From contig CM055816.1 of the NCBI GenBank assembly GCA_029582265.1, forward strand, positions 2,260,992 to 2,324,991: DNA of 64,000 bases. The letters are read 5' to 3'. Below the pieces are notes generated by a model. It searched no databases. It was not told the origin of the DNA and saw only the letters and a program-made list of their open reading frames with translations. This DNA comes from Zoroaster sp. YZ-2022 (Eukaryota > Echinodermata > Asteroidea > Forcipulatida > Zoroasteridae). The position numbers and the translations under genes were made by a program. Below, piece by piece: positions 1 to 10,989 of the stretch (positions are counted from its first letter, which is position 1; every line of letters begins with the position of its first letter).

Positions 1-3000
1 ACTGCATCCATTGTCATTGGATAGTGAGCAATGTGTATAATACAGTATAGGACCTACGCAGGTCTAGTATTATACTGCATCCATTGTCATTGGATAGTGG
101 GCAGTGTGTATAATACAATATAGGAGCTACGCAGCTCTAGTATTAGGCTGCATCCATCGTCATTGGATAGTGGGCAATGTGTATAATACAGTATAGGAGC
201 TACGCAGGTCTAGTATTAGGCTGCATCCATTGTCATTGGATAGTGGGCAATGTGTATAATACAGTATAGGACCTACGCAGGTCTAGTATTATACTGCATC
301 CATTGTCATTGGATAGTGGGCAGTGTGTATAATACAATATAGGAGCTACGCAGCTCTAGTATTAGGCTGCATCCATCGTCATTGGATAGTGGGCAATGTG
401 TATAATACAGTATAGGAGCTACGCAGGTCTAGTATTAGGCTGCATCCATTGTCATTGGATAGTGGGCAGTGTGTATAATACAGTATAGGACCTACGCAGG
501 TCTAGTATTAGGCTGCATCCATTGTCATTGGATAGTGGGCAATGTGTATAATACAGTATAGGAGCTACGCAGGTCTAGTATTAGGCTGCATCCATCGTCA
601 TTGGATAGTGGGCAGTGTGTATAATACAGTATAGGACCTACGCAGGTCTAGTATTATACTGCATCCATTGTCATTGGATAGTGGGCAATGTGTATAATAC
701 AGTATAGGAGCTACGCAGGTCTAGTATTAGGCTGCATCCATCGTCATTGGATAGTGGGCAATGTGTATAATACAGTATAGGAGCTACGCAGGTCTAGTAT
801 TAGGCTGCGTCCATCCTCATTGGATAGTGGGCAGTGTGTATAATACAGTATAGGAGCTACGCAGGTCTAGTATTAGGCTGCATCCATCGTCATTGGATAG
901 TGGGCAGTGTGTATAATACAGTATAGGACCTACGCAGGTCTAGTATTATACTGCATCCATTGTCATTGGATAGTGGGCAATGTGTATAATACAGTATAGG
1001 AGCTACGCAGGTCTAGTATATGGCTGCATCCATCGTCATTGGATAGTGGGCAGTGTGTATAATACAGTATAGGACCTACGCAGGTCTAGTATTATACTGC
1101 ATCCATTGTCATTGGATAGTGGGCAATGTGTATAATACAGTATAGGAGCTACGCAGGTCTAGTATTAGGCTGCATACATCGTCATTGGATAGTGGGCAAT
1201 GTGTATAATACAGTATAGGAGCTACGCAGGTTTAGTATTATACTGCATCCATTGTCATTGGATAGTGGGCAGTGTGTATAATACAGTATAGGACCTACGC
1301 AGGTCTAGTATTAGGCTGCATCCATCGTCATTGGATAGTGGGCAATGTGTATAATACAGTATAGGACCTACGCAGGTCTAGTATTATACTGCATCCATTG
1401 TCATTGGATAGTGGGCAATGTGTATAATACAGTATAGGACCTAAGCAGGTCTAGTATTAGGCTGCATCCATCGTCATTGGATAGTGGCCAGTGTGTATAA
1501 TACAATATAGGACCTACGCAGGTCCAGTATTAGGCTGCATCCATCGTCATTGGATAGTGGGCAATGTGTATAATACAGTATAGGACCTAAGCAGGTCTAG
1601 TATTAGGCTGCATCCATTGTCATTGGATAGTGGGCAATGTGTATAATACAGTATAGGAGCTACGCAGGTCTAGTATTAGGCTGCATCCATCGTCATTGGA
1701 TAGTGGGCAATGTGTATAATACAGTATAGGACCTACGCAGGTCTAGTATTAGGCTGCATCCATTGTCATTGGATAGTGAGCAATGTGTATAATACAGTAT
1801 AGGACCTACGCAAGTCCAGTATTAGGCTGCATCCATTGTCATTGGATAGTGGGCAATGTGTATAATACAGTATAGGAGCTACGCAGGTCTAGTATTAGGC
1901 TGCATCCATCGTCATTGGATAGTGGGCAGTGTGTATAATACAGTATAGGACCTACGCAGGTCTAGTATTATACTGCATCCATTGTCATTGGATAGTGGGC
2001 AGTTTGTATAATACAATATAGGACCTACGCAGGTCCAGTATTAGGCTGCATCCATCGTCATTGGATAGTGGGCAGTGTGTATAATACAGTATAGGACCTA
2101 CGCAGGTCTAGTATTAGGCTGCATCCATTGTCATTGGATAGTGGGCAATGTGTATAATACAGTATAGGACCTACGCAGGTCTAGTATTAGGCTGCATCCA
2201 TCGTCATTGGATAGTGGGCAATGTGTATAATACAGTATAGGAGCTACGCAGGTCTAGTATTAGGCTGCATCCATCGTCATTGGATAGTGGGCAGTGTGTA
2301 TAATACAGTATAGGACCTACGCAGGTCTAGTATTATACTGCATCCATTGTCATTGGATAGTGGGCAATGTGTATAATACAGTATAGGAGCTACGCAGGTC
2401 TAGTATTAGGCTGCATACATCGTCATTGGATAGTGGGCAATGTGTATAATACAGTATAGGAGCTACGCAGGTTTAGTATTATACTGCATCCATTGTCATT
2501 GGATAGTGGGCAATGTGTATAATACAGTATAGGACCTACGCAGGTCTAGTATTATACTGCATCCATTGTCATTGGATAGTGGGCAATGTGTATAATACAG
2601 TATAGGACCTAAGCAGGTCTAGTATTAGGCTGCATCCGTCGTCATTGGATAGTGGGCAGTGTGTATAATACAATATAGGACCTACGCAGGTCCAGTATTA
2701 GGCTGCATCCATCGTCATTGGATAGTGGGCAATGTGTATAATACAGTATAGGACCTAAGCAGGTCTAGTATTAGGCTGCATCCATTGTCATTGGATAGTG
2801 GGCAATGTGTATAATACAGTATAGGAGCTACGCAGGTCTAGTATTAGGCTGCATCCATCGTCATTGGATAGTGGGCAATGTGTATAATACAGTATAGGAC
2901 CTACGCAGGTCTAGTATTAGGCTGCATCCATTGTCATTGGATAGTGGGCAATGTGTATAATACAGTATAGGACCTACGCAGGTCTAGTATTAGGCTGCAT

Positions 3001-3522
3001 CCATTGTCATTGGATAGTGGGCAATGTGTATAATACAGTATAGGAGCTACGCAGGTCTAGTATTAGGCTGCATCCATCGTCATTGGATAGTGGGCAGTGT
3101 GTATAATACAGTATAGGACCTACGCAGGTCTAGTATTATACTGCATCCATTGTCATTGGATAGTGGGCAGTTTGTATAATACAATATAGGACCTACGCAG
3201 GTCCAGTATTAGGCTGCATCCATCGTCATTGGATAGTGGGCAGTGTGTATAATACAGTATAGGACCTAAGCAGGTCTAGTATTAGGCTGCATCCATTGTC
3301 ATTGGATAGTGGGCAATGTGTATAATACAGTATAGGACCTACGCAGGTCTAGTATTAGGCTGCATCCATTGTCATTGGATAGTGAGCAATGTGTATAATA
3401 CAGTATAGGACCTACGCAAGTCCAGTATTAGGCTGCATCCATCGTCATTGGATAGTGTGCAATGTGTATCATACAATATAGGACCTACGCAGGTCGAGTA
3501 TTAGGCTGCATCCATTGTCATT
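1..3522 (+). repeat. 73-bp satellite array, left block (about 48 monomers)
   Basis: Uninterrupted head-to-tail tandem repeat with a 73-bp period, already running at base 1, so the array continues outside the window. Monomers are about 90% or more alike by eye and differ at diagnostic sites: caatgtg/cagtgtg, ggagct/ggacct, attaggc/attatac, catcg/cattg. Each monomer contains the dyad GACCT-ACGC-AGGTC and a second one, ATCCA...TGGAT. Diagnostic variants recur at multiples of 73 bp (1168, 1241 and 1606 bp), showing that blocks of many monomers were duplicated. No conserved reading frame is seen. The block ends at 3522 where a retrotransposon is inserted mid-monomer. Confidence 0.97.
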
Positions 3523-3952
3523 CATCTAGGTCGTCCTCAGACGAGCCCTCCAGCGGTGCCTCCAGTCCTCTCGATCCTCCATGTATCCAGCCAGCTCCTC
3601 CGTCGTCTCCGCACCCACATCCCTCCTCAGCACGTCCATGTATGTTGGCGTGGGACGCCCTTTCCCCCTATGTCCGTGTGTCGGCTCCCACAGCACCAAC
3701 TTGCTGGCTGGGAGCTCCGGGTGCCTCTGGCAGTGACTGGCCAGCCTCATTCTTCTGGCTGCTACCTTCTCGCTTAACCTCGGCAGACCCCCGTACAGAC
3801 ACTTGTTGGTAACATGCTCGTTCTGGTTTATGTTCAGTACTACACGCAGCATTCTGGTGTAGCACCCATCCAGAGACTTCTGCAGGCAGGGCTTCAGGGT
3901 CCAGCATTCACAGCCATACAGAAGAACGGACTCCACAGTCGCATGGAAGAAG

Positions 3953-5289
3953 CAGGGACCTTATTCACGAAGCATCCGCTATTACCGGGTCCGTAACATC
4001 CTTTGCGGATGGCCTAACGGATACATTAGAATTGCGCTACGCCGTATTCACGAAAGGTTCCGTTAGGTATCGGTAAACTTGCGGAGCTCCGCTAATAATG
4101 GGGGTGTCGTTCAACGAGCTTTACGGGTGGATGACAGCACCATTTCACAAGTTTAGAGTTGCATCCAGAAAAATGCGATGGCTCCTGGCTGGCAGAGTTC
4201 ACATATACATACACTTGTAGGCCTTCTACTGACAGCGTAAACGCCTACCTTCGCTATGCAGGCACTGCGACCTCATTTTCCATCGGCCAAAAGTTCCTCG
4301 ATGTTCTGTCGGATTCTTCGGTGATGAATATTGTACCGACGTTCTGCATCATCATCAGGTTGTGGTACTGGTGTTAGCAGCCATGATCGAAGGGGGTACG
4401 CAGAATCGCCCAGAAGGTGACCATCGTTTACAAGACCATTGGCTAGTTGGTGGTTGAGGCTTGAGTGAGTCCACATAAACGAATCATGGGTCGAGCCTGG
4501 CCACTGGGCAACAATATTGGTGAACTTCTTCTGGTGGTCGCAAACCCCCAGCCTGGACATTTATAGCATGGTAGTTATGTCTGCATATGTAGGCACCTTC
4601 GTCACGTGCAGGACATTTAATCTCGACAAGTGATCCATCAAGGCATCCCAAAACGTTTGGAATCCGACGACGACGTTCATCGTAGAAACCTTCTTTGATC
4701 GCATTCTGACTGGCTATGTTCCTCGGAAATCGATTATTTGTGGCGAAATTCTTTGAAAGGCAGTTGCGACCCGGGTAACAATTCGAGAAGTTGACGGCTG
4801 ACTAATTCCACTTAAATCTCCACTTGTTAATTGGAAAGAACCTTCGGCGAAAAATCGGAGGGCTGTTATGATCTGCAGCGTGGCGGGTATTGCATGTGAC
4901 CTCTTTGTTGGATGTTCAACTTGATCACGGATCAAATCTATCACCTCCAACAGTACATGCCTTGGCATTCGATACCTCTTTATCAGTTCCACATCGTCAT
5001 AAATGTCCAGTGGCTGTAACCTATCCCGAAATCCCCGCTGGCGGCGAAGAGCACGCCTGTTTTCCTCCTCCAGCAGAACCACAAACACTGCAGCCATTTC
5101 ATTTTAGCGCTATGCGGAGACCCGTAAGCATTTACGGGAACGCTGGAGTTCCCGCAAAACAATTGCTCTTTTACGGACGTGTTCTGCGGATGCGCTATTA
5201 TGCTTTTACTTCGTGAATATGGCGCAAACCATAACGGAGGCTTAACGGATCCGTTAAAGCGTGCGGATGCTTCGTGAATAAGGTCCCTG
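3953..5289 (-). mobile_element. Harbinger/PIF-type DNA transposon
   Basis: The element is bounded by inverted repeats of at least 27 bp: the left end begins CAGGGACCTTATTCACGAAG and the right end (5263-5289) is its reverse complement. A second subterminal inverted pair containing 'attcacgaa' lies about 65-90 bp inside each end (about 4050 and 5211-5220). The interior carries a Harbinger-type transposase on the minus strand. A 3-bp target duplication, normal for the family, is not evident in the present flanks (aag/atc if the element starts at CAGGG). It sits inside the RTE-like element and is therefore younger than that insertion. Confidence 0.85.
4226..5097 (-). pseudogene. Harbinger-type transposase (DDE, HARBI1-like), frameshifted
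   Basis: The N-terminal 127 residues (5097 down to 4714) contain the helical region preceding the nuclease, with a YRMPRHVLLEVIDLIRD segment. The DDE nuclease continues in other frames: GCLDGSLVEI supplies the first aspartate (near 4640), WPGSTHDSFMW the second (near 4480), and the IE before TFGRWKMR the glutamate (near 4300). I count three frameshifts, near 4722, in a G-run near 4545, and near 4300, and a stop at 4226-4228. All three acidic residues survive, but the protein cannot be made as one chain. In this family transposase works with a separate Myb-like partner; none is seen here, so the copy is dead or was never complete. Confidence 0.85.
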
Positions 5290-6092
5290 ATCTTGATGTG
5301 TCGAGGGAGGTTGGAGTTCCACACACTGGCCATACCGTTCAGAGCCTTCCATGCAAGGGCCTTCCTCACGTTAAGGTCTTGCTCTGACGAGTTGACCCAT
5401 GAGCCCAGATATTTGAAGTCATTGACTTCCTTCAGAGCAGTGCCTCCTGTTGTTACTAGAGGTAGATGGTCCGGGAGGATGTTGTAGGTGATGACCTCGG
5501 TTTTCTTGGCATTTAGCATAAGGCCAATCTTGGCACACTCTGTCTCCACTCTGGTCAAGAGCTCCTGAGCTTGGTCCACACGGTCAGTTAACAGGCTGAT
5601 ATCATCCGCATAGTCCAGGTCCGTTAGGACTGCAGCAGGGAATCTTCTTGACCTCTTCGGTGTAGTAGTGAAGCCGAGCTCTCGTCCGTTGATGGCCTGC
5701 CTTAGTGCGTAGTCTAGGACTATAATGAAGAGAAAGGGGGCGAGGGTGTCCCCTTGTAACACCCCCACCAGGATGTCAAACTCCTTGTTGTTGCCGTCTG
5801 GGGTCGTCACCTTGGCTCTTGTACCCGTGTACATGGTCCCTATGGCCCTGAGTAAATTGGGAGGGGCACCGTAAGCTTTAAGTATTTTCATAATCACGCC
5901 TCTGTGTATTAAGTCAAATGCTTTCTTGAAATCAATAAAACACAGCACCGCCGTCAGGTTGTTCTTTTTCACCTCCTCGATGATCCTCCTTAAGGCCAAG
6001 ATCTGGGTTACGGTGGATCTCCCTTCTCGAAAGCCATTTTGATTGTCTCTCAAGTGGGGGTCGATGGAGCCCCGTATCCGGTTCAGTATCAT

Positions 6093-6428
6093 GCGATAGT
6101 GGGCAATGCGTATAATACAGTATAGGACCTACGCAGGTCCAGTATTAGGCTGCATCCATCGTCATTGGATAGTGGGCAGTGTGTATAATACAGTATTAGG
6201 CTGCATCCATCGTCATTGGATAGTGTGGGCAGTGTGTATCATACAGTATAGGACCTACGCAGGTCTAGTATTAGGCTGCATCCATCGTCATTGGATAGTG
6301 GGCAACGTGTATAATACAGTATAGGAGCTACGCAGGTCTAGTATTAGGCTGCATCCATCGTCATTGGATAGTGGGCAATGTGTATAATACAGTATAGGAG
6401 CTACGCAGGTCCAGTATTAGGCTGCATC
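6093..6428 (+). repeat. 73-bp satellite array, right block
   Basis: The satellite resumes immediately after the retrotransposon, in the same orientation and register as at 3522. About 4.6 monomers remain, one shortened by about 30 bp near 6190-6210. The block ends at 6428 in unrelated sequence, so this is one edge of the array. Confidence 0.95.
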
Positions 6429-6689
6429 TGGTGAACTTCCAGTGTGAACTATACGGAAAAATACTAATATTTTGAATGTGGCAACGATTTTGTGGAAAAG
6501 ACCTGGCCAACATAAAATACAATATGATATTGGTCTTTATGGTAAGAGGTTCAGCCTAATACTTGACATGCAGTGATGAGACATAGTGATTTACCGAACG
6601 AAATCACCTCATCCATATTTGTAATGAAATCGTATCCTGTCCTAGTGATCCCTGGACTGCCACTTCTCTTCAGGTTTAGCATCTTAATA

Positions 6690-6786
6690 TGGGATGTAAT
6701 CTATGGTGGCCCTGAAGGGACATTGCGAATATTTGCGCAAATATTCGCGAATGCGATGTCCCTTCGGGGCCACCATAGTAATCCCT
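6690..6786. repeat. Short foldback (palindromic) element
   Basis: Near-perfect inverted repeat with about 40-bp arms. The left arm has gggatgtaatctatggtggc, the right arm ccaccatagtaatccc; the centre is GC/AT alternating (aatatttgcgcaaatattcg). Transcribed from either strand it would form a long hairpin. It looks like a tiny foldback MITE. A (GAGT)n tract follows 25 bp later. Confidence 0.75.
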
Positions 6787-6811
6787 GGCTACACGAAATG
6801 GGTTAAATGTA

Positions 6812-6860
6812 TGAGTGAGTGAGTGAGTGAGTGAGTGAGTGAGTGAGTGAGTGAGTGAGT
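6812..6860 (+). repeat. (GAGT)n microsatellite
   Basis: About twelve perfect GAGT units. Confidence 0.98.
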
Positions 6861-7852
6861 CATTCGAATTAAACAAAATAGCCATTCAATTTAACAATCC
6901 ACTCGTACATCATTTAATTTCGCAGGAACTTTTCGCGGCGCGTATTTGGTTATTCTAATTCATTATTGGGCAGGCATTTGTGAAATTTGTGCAACTTAAT
7001 TGACACTTTGTTTAACTTCGTTTAACTGTAGTTTCTAAAGGTTTTTAAAGCCATAAAAACGGTTCACTAATAAATGAATGGACAATAAAAAAAAACCAGG
7101 ATAAAACATGATTGACCCTATGTAAAGTGTACGAGAAACACATGAATAAAGAAAGCAAAATTAAGTTTAAATTAAAGTAAACATATGAAACGTATTCTGT
7201 TGTCTTTTTGCATTTGTTTCTCATATTTTTTTTAATTCTCATTTTTGCGACATTGATTGCCGTTATACGAAAATGAAAGTAACATTTTAGTGAAAATCTC
7301 CAGTCGAACTAACTCTGAAGAATGTGCATTACTAAAATAAAAAAAAGAATGACGTATATGCTGATTTGAATATAATGCCACATGAATTCGCATAGCCTGA
7401 AAATAAAATGTAATTTAATGCTTGAATTGTTAATTCGAAACACAGTAACAACTGGAGAGGCAAAATCTCTTTAATATGAACGTATGAAAGTGAAATTGGC
7501 TGCTTATTTGCCAACATTGACCGGGAAAACCTATACAGTTTCAGTTTCAGAAACGTGCCATCCAATTGAGATGATCCTCAGAAGTATGATTGCCTAATAA
7601 TCAGAAGAAATTTTTATGTAATTTTAAGGTTAAATACTTATTTACTGACTTTACGAAGTTGTTATAAAACGGTTTTTAAACCATGACAAAAACTTTTAAA
7701 TAGCAATGAAATGGAATAGCATAACTTATGTTTTGTAAAAGATACATTAGATAAAGGATTCGTATCCATTTTCTTTGGGTACAAAACGCTTACACTTTAC
7801 AGACTAAAGTAAATACATTTGACTTGACCTTTCTGACTATTTATCCTTTCAG
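6861..7852. other. AT-rich non-coding stretch
   Basis: No recognisable gene or repeat; reading frames are short and low-complexity. The last 40 bp (gacttgacct...tttcag) form a polypyrimidine/AG acceptor context for the EGF-like exon and recur almost unchanged before the second exon at 8627. Confidence 0.6.
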
Positions 7853-7953
7853 AGTGTGCACTGACCTGTGAGAATGGAGGTACACTGGATAATGGCACCT
7901 GTCAATGTGATTGTGATCCAAATCAAAACTGGAGTATGGCAAAAACTGTGGTC
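7853..7953 (+). pseudogene. EGF-like exon 1 (2-bp frame disruption)
   Basis: An exon-like block between a tttcag acceptor and a gtaagt donor (7954). It encodes C-ALT-C-ENGGTLDNGT-C-Q-C-D-C, the cysteine pattern of a compact EGF-like domain used in extracellular and adhesion proteins. Compared with exon 2 it has a 6-bp in-frame insertion (CCAAAT, near 7917) and an extra 'at' after the WS codons (near 7934), which throws the last cysteine out of frame. Without those 2 bp the frame would close on GKNC, phase 1 at both ends. It is either a decaying duplicate or carries an assembly error. Confidence 0.65.
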
Positions 7954-8484
7954 GTAAGTAAAAACAGATTCTGTGTAACTGTTCCCGAAAATAAACCAAC
8001 AATCTATGAAACAAACAAAGGGAGAAATATTTGAGTGACGCGTATATATGTGCCAGCTGTTCGCCACCTGTTCTATTTAGCTGGGGTATCCCCTGTTTGA
8101 GCGACGTTCGATATCCAGTACTTCGTTGAGTCAAGATCACTGTAAAGGGATCACTGTAAGATGTGCTCTGAGCAAATATCAAGATTTTACCTTTACCATT
8201 TTAGAGAGGTTATGTCATACGGAAACTAAACATAAATTGTATTATCACAACCCAAGGTAAATATGTTATAAACAGTAATTTTGACAAAAACGCCCGAGGT
8301 CCACTGAAGGAAAACAAATGGCCCTCTTACATTTACACGTGCAACAACGCACATATCTGTGGTGTAAATTAAGCAACTTTTGGACAATAATTTTGTTTTA
8401 CTATTGGCATGACTTTGCAAGGGAAACATCAGAGAAGGAGATTTTTTCAACATAAGAGGATCATTTGTTTTCCTCCAGTGGACC

Positions 8485-8536
8485 AGATTGCATTATATCC
8501 TTTGCGATTGGAGGTACACTAGATAATGGCATTTGT
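8485..8536 (+). pseudogene. Degenerate EGF-like exon remnant
   Basis: ggaggtacactagataatgg at 8510 onward matches the GGTLDNGTC-coding part of exon 1 except for one base, followed by catttgt in place of cacctgt. The flanking codons are lost and there is no usable splice donor. It is a decayed third copy between the two recognisable exons. Confidence 0.5.
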
Positions 8537-8626
8537 GTTTGGTAACAAATACCCCGACGTGCCATTTGTTTTTAAAGAGTAAAATAAATAATTTGACTTG
8601 ATGTTTTTGACTATTTATCTTTTTAG

Positions 8627-8719
8627 AGTGTGCACTGTCCTGTGATAATGAAGGTATACTGGATAAAAGCACCTGTCAGTGTGAATGTGATCAAAACTGG
8701 AGTGGAAAAAACTGTTCCC
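8627..8719 (+). CDS. EGF-like exon 2 (phase 1-1, intact)
   Basis: A 93-bp block between a ttttag acceptor and a gtaagt donor at 8720. Read in phase 1 it encodes ECALSCDNEGILDKSTCQCE then CDQNWSGKNC: six cysteines in EGF order (C1-x3-C2-x10-C3-x-C4-x-C5-x8-C6). Both boundaries are phase 1, the class that lets EGF domains be duplicated or skipped without changing frame. Intron sequence on both sides resembles that around exon 1 (774 bp upstream), so a genomic segment, not just the exon, was duplicated. No further exons of the parent gene are recognised in the window. Confidence 0.7.
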
Positions 8720-8895
8720 GTAAGTAAAATAGCAAAGAAAATTGTGTTGTTGTCCCTCGAAAATAAAACAAACAAACAATCGAACAAATAAGCAAACGAA
8801 AACTAATGTGAAAATATTTCAGGAGAAGGACATGCTTAGCTACAATAAATGTAGTCAGACATTGCTCTGAATGTAATCATCAAAATCATATAAAG

Positions 8896-8996
8896 ATGTG
8901 CAGCCTAATACTTGACATGTGTGGACTACTGTATTATACACATATACATTGCCCATTATACACATTGCCCATTAACCAATGAGAATGGAGATGTGT
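8896..8996 (-). repeat. Single diverged satellite-related unit, reverse orientation
   Basis: Read on the minus strand this is one full unit of the 73-bp family: tccattctcattgg, then gggcaatgtgtataat (partly duplicated), then tgtataatacagta, then agtattaggctgca. The middle GGACCTACGCAGGTCT is replaced by an unrelated segment ending in acatgtca. The same catgtcaagtattaggctg string occurs on the minus strand at about 6550-6567. Confidence 0.6.
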
Positions 8997-8999
8997 TAG

Positions 9000-9420
9000 A
9001 TGGTGACACTATATATAATTATGGTCATTGATCATGTGACAAATACTAGAAACGCATGACCTGTTTCAATTAGTGAAACAAAATAATCAATAATTAAACA
9101 TTTATTTCGGAATTTACAAAGTTCTTATAAAACTTTAATGTGAGCTATGTAAAAACAACTGAACTTTAAGCTGGTGGTTAAATGGAATAACATTATGAAA
9201 ACGAAACAGCGCAGCCGCCATGATACGGTGCTAGATACGTATCAATCTCCTTTGGCTCAAATTATTCAGATTGTTGGAAAATCCACAATAACCCCGCCCT
9301 CTAAAATTTATAATATTTGGATGAGCAAATAACCATATAAATAATCTACCTTTGGATAAAAATCTACCTTTTGATAATAGAACAATACTTTATAGTATAC
9401 ACCATTCCAAGAAGTTACTG
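9000..9420. other. Non-coding AT-rich stretch
   Basis: I see no gene, repeat or regulatory signal that I can support here. Confidence 0.5.
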
Positions 9421-9429
9421 CCGTGATTC

Positions 9430-10033
9430 ATTTCAAATGTGTAACACATACAACTACAGAATCTATCAACCCGTCCTCAACGCTCCCGTTCGCGAGCAAG
9501 GAATCGCTCGCCCCAGCAGCCTCGCTCCAGACACTGATGACGCCAGCATGTGCTGGTATCACGCCAATTTCTGTGACAATGCCCGTCAGTGCAAAAAACC
9601 GTGCTCGTTCTCGGGAAACGACAGTGCCAGCCACTAGCGGCGACAAGTTCCGCTGGCCCATCACAAAGTCGCCTTTTCTACGTGACAGACCGCTCCACAA
9701 AGCAGCGTTTCCTCATTGACACCGGGGCCGAAGTAAGCGTTTCTTCCACCCACGCGGTTGGATCGATAACGACCATACCATGGTTTTCAACTACAGGCAG
9801 CAAATAAATCCGCAATTGCCACTTTCGGTGAACGGTCACTCACACTGGATGTAGGACTGCGACGGACATGCCGATGGATATTCACCATAGCTGATGTTCA
9901 ACAGCCAATATTGGGCGCTGATTTTCTTCGACATTTCAACCTCTTGGTTGATGTCCACCCAGTGTCGACTCTTTGACGCAACCACTAACGTCAGCGTCAT
10001 CGGCACTGCGTCTACAGTTCCAATCAAGCCAAT
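9430..10033 (+). pseudogene. Ty3/Gypsy (CsRn1-like) gag C-terminus and protease fragment
   Basis: Frame 2 ends with a gag-type finger CWYHANFCDNARQCKKPC, a C-x2-H-x9-C-x3-C arrangement like the CHCC finger described for the CsRn1 clade of Gypsy elements, followed by a stop. Another frame then encodes a retropepsin N-terminus, LFYVTDR...FLIDTGAEVSV, with the catalytic DTG. The protease continues in yet another frame through a WIFTIADV...ILGADFL segment. At least one of the frame changes is a lesion; the gag-to-protease one could be a natural -1 or +1 junction. The sequence runs into the 500-N gap, so reverse transcriptase and integrase are not visible. Confidence 0.75.
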
Positions 10034-10533
10034 NNNNNNNNNNNNNNNNNNNNNNNNNNNNNNNNNNNNNNNNNNNNNNNNNNNNNNNNNNNNNNNNNNN
10101 NNNNNNNNNNNNNNNNNNNNNNNNNNNNNNNNNNNNNNNNNNNNNNNNNNNNNNNNNNNNNNNNNNNNNNNNNNNNNNNNNNNNNNNNNNNNNNNNNNNN
10201 NNNNNNNNNNNNNNNNNNNNNNNNNNNNNNNNNNNNNNNNNNNNNNNNNNNNNNNNNNNNNNNNNNNNNNNNNNNNNNNNNNNNNNNNNNNNNNNNNNNN
10301 NNNNNNNNNNNNNNNNNNNNNNNNNNNNNNNNNNNNNNNNNNNNNNNNNNNNNNNNNNNNNNNNNNNNNNNNNNNNNNNNNNNNNNNNNNNNNNNNNNNN
10401 NNNNNNNNNNNNNNNNNNNNNNNNNNNNNNNNNNNNNNNNNNNNNNNNNNNNNNNNNNNNNNNNNNNNNNNNNNNNNNNNNNNNNNNNNNNNNNNNNNNN
10501 NNNNNNNNNNNNNNNNNNNNNNNNNNNNNNNNN
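10034..10533. other. Assembly gap (500 N)
   Basis: Exactly 500 N, a placeholder of unknown true size. Reading frames that span it are meaningless. The Gypsy fragment enters it and is not recognisable on the other side. Confidence 1.
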
Positions 10534-10989
10534 ATTGCCAATGAAGAGAACACGCGAACGGGCTCTTTTCACCTCCGGCTCCCTGGCGTTGCGGGATCAC
10601 ACTAGATTGGACAGCTTATCGACCTTCACACTGAGCATGGAAACCTGCAGAAAACCTCCAACAACGAAACCCGAGGACCAAGCATTCAACAGAAGACATC
10701 ACCCCCCTCCCGCACTTGGACCAGAGTCATTCAAATGGGAACTGAACCCATATCCACTCAATTCTGGCAGACGCCTTTTCCCGACACTTCGACCAACATG
10801 GTCTACTAACCCTCATAGATCCTCTCCAAGAGCTCTAACATTCCTAGACCTTTTCCGGCAGTGATTATACCACCAGACATTGACGGACCTCAATCTAGCA
10901 CCCAGAAACATCTATACATTGCTGCACTGTACCGTCCACTCTCTGCCGGAACAACCACTAAATACACCCTGGCACAATAACGCCAGCGT
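10534..10989. other. Unrecognised sequence after the gap
   Basis: C-rich, with frames of up to 109 codons, but I see no motif. It may be the degraded interior of the non-LTR element that follows. Confidence 0.4.

Larger units (their letters stand above)
3523..6092 (-). pseudogene. RTE-like non-LTR retrotransposon, 5'-truncated, split by a Harbinger element
   Basis: Minus-strand reverse transcriptase from an RTE-type element. The N-terminal piece (about 6092 down to 5290) carries the fingers/palm with an FIDFKKAFD motif, a GVLQGDTLAP motif and the catalytic YADD (codons at 5601-5612). The C-terminal piece (about 3952 down to 3526) has the typical ESVLLYGCECWTL and YTRMLR segments. Between them lies a 1.3-kb DNA transposon that breaks the frame after the residues HIKIR. 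The endonuclease half is absent, so the copy is 5'-truncated at about 6092, as is common for target-primed insertion. It lies inside the 73-bp satellite: the monomer stops at gtcatt (3522) and resumes at gatagtggg (6094). Clade assignment is from family resemblance, not a tree. Confidence 0.85.

Noticed and set aside
1..3522. CRISPR-like regular repeat
   Set aside because: There are no unique spacers: the whole 73-bp unit repeats, in a eukaryotic context.
3953..5289. A 3-bp CAG/CTG target duplication for the Harbinger element
   Set aside because: CAG and CTG are reverse complements and read equally well as the end of the TIRs; they are not a direct repeat.
7841..8182. 113-codon minus-strand frame
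   Set aside because: It is the antisense shadow of the EGF-like exon and its flanks.
8978..9012. Fourth EGF exon remnant (gagaatggag...)
   Set aside because: The same bases are better explained as the tccattctcattgg end of the reverse satellite-related unit.
9836..10605. Frames of up to 254 codons crossing 10034-10533
   Set aside because: Most of their length is N; likewise 41716-42444.
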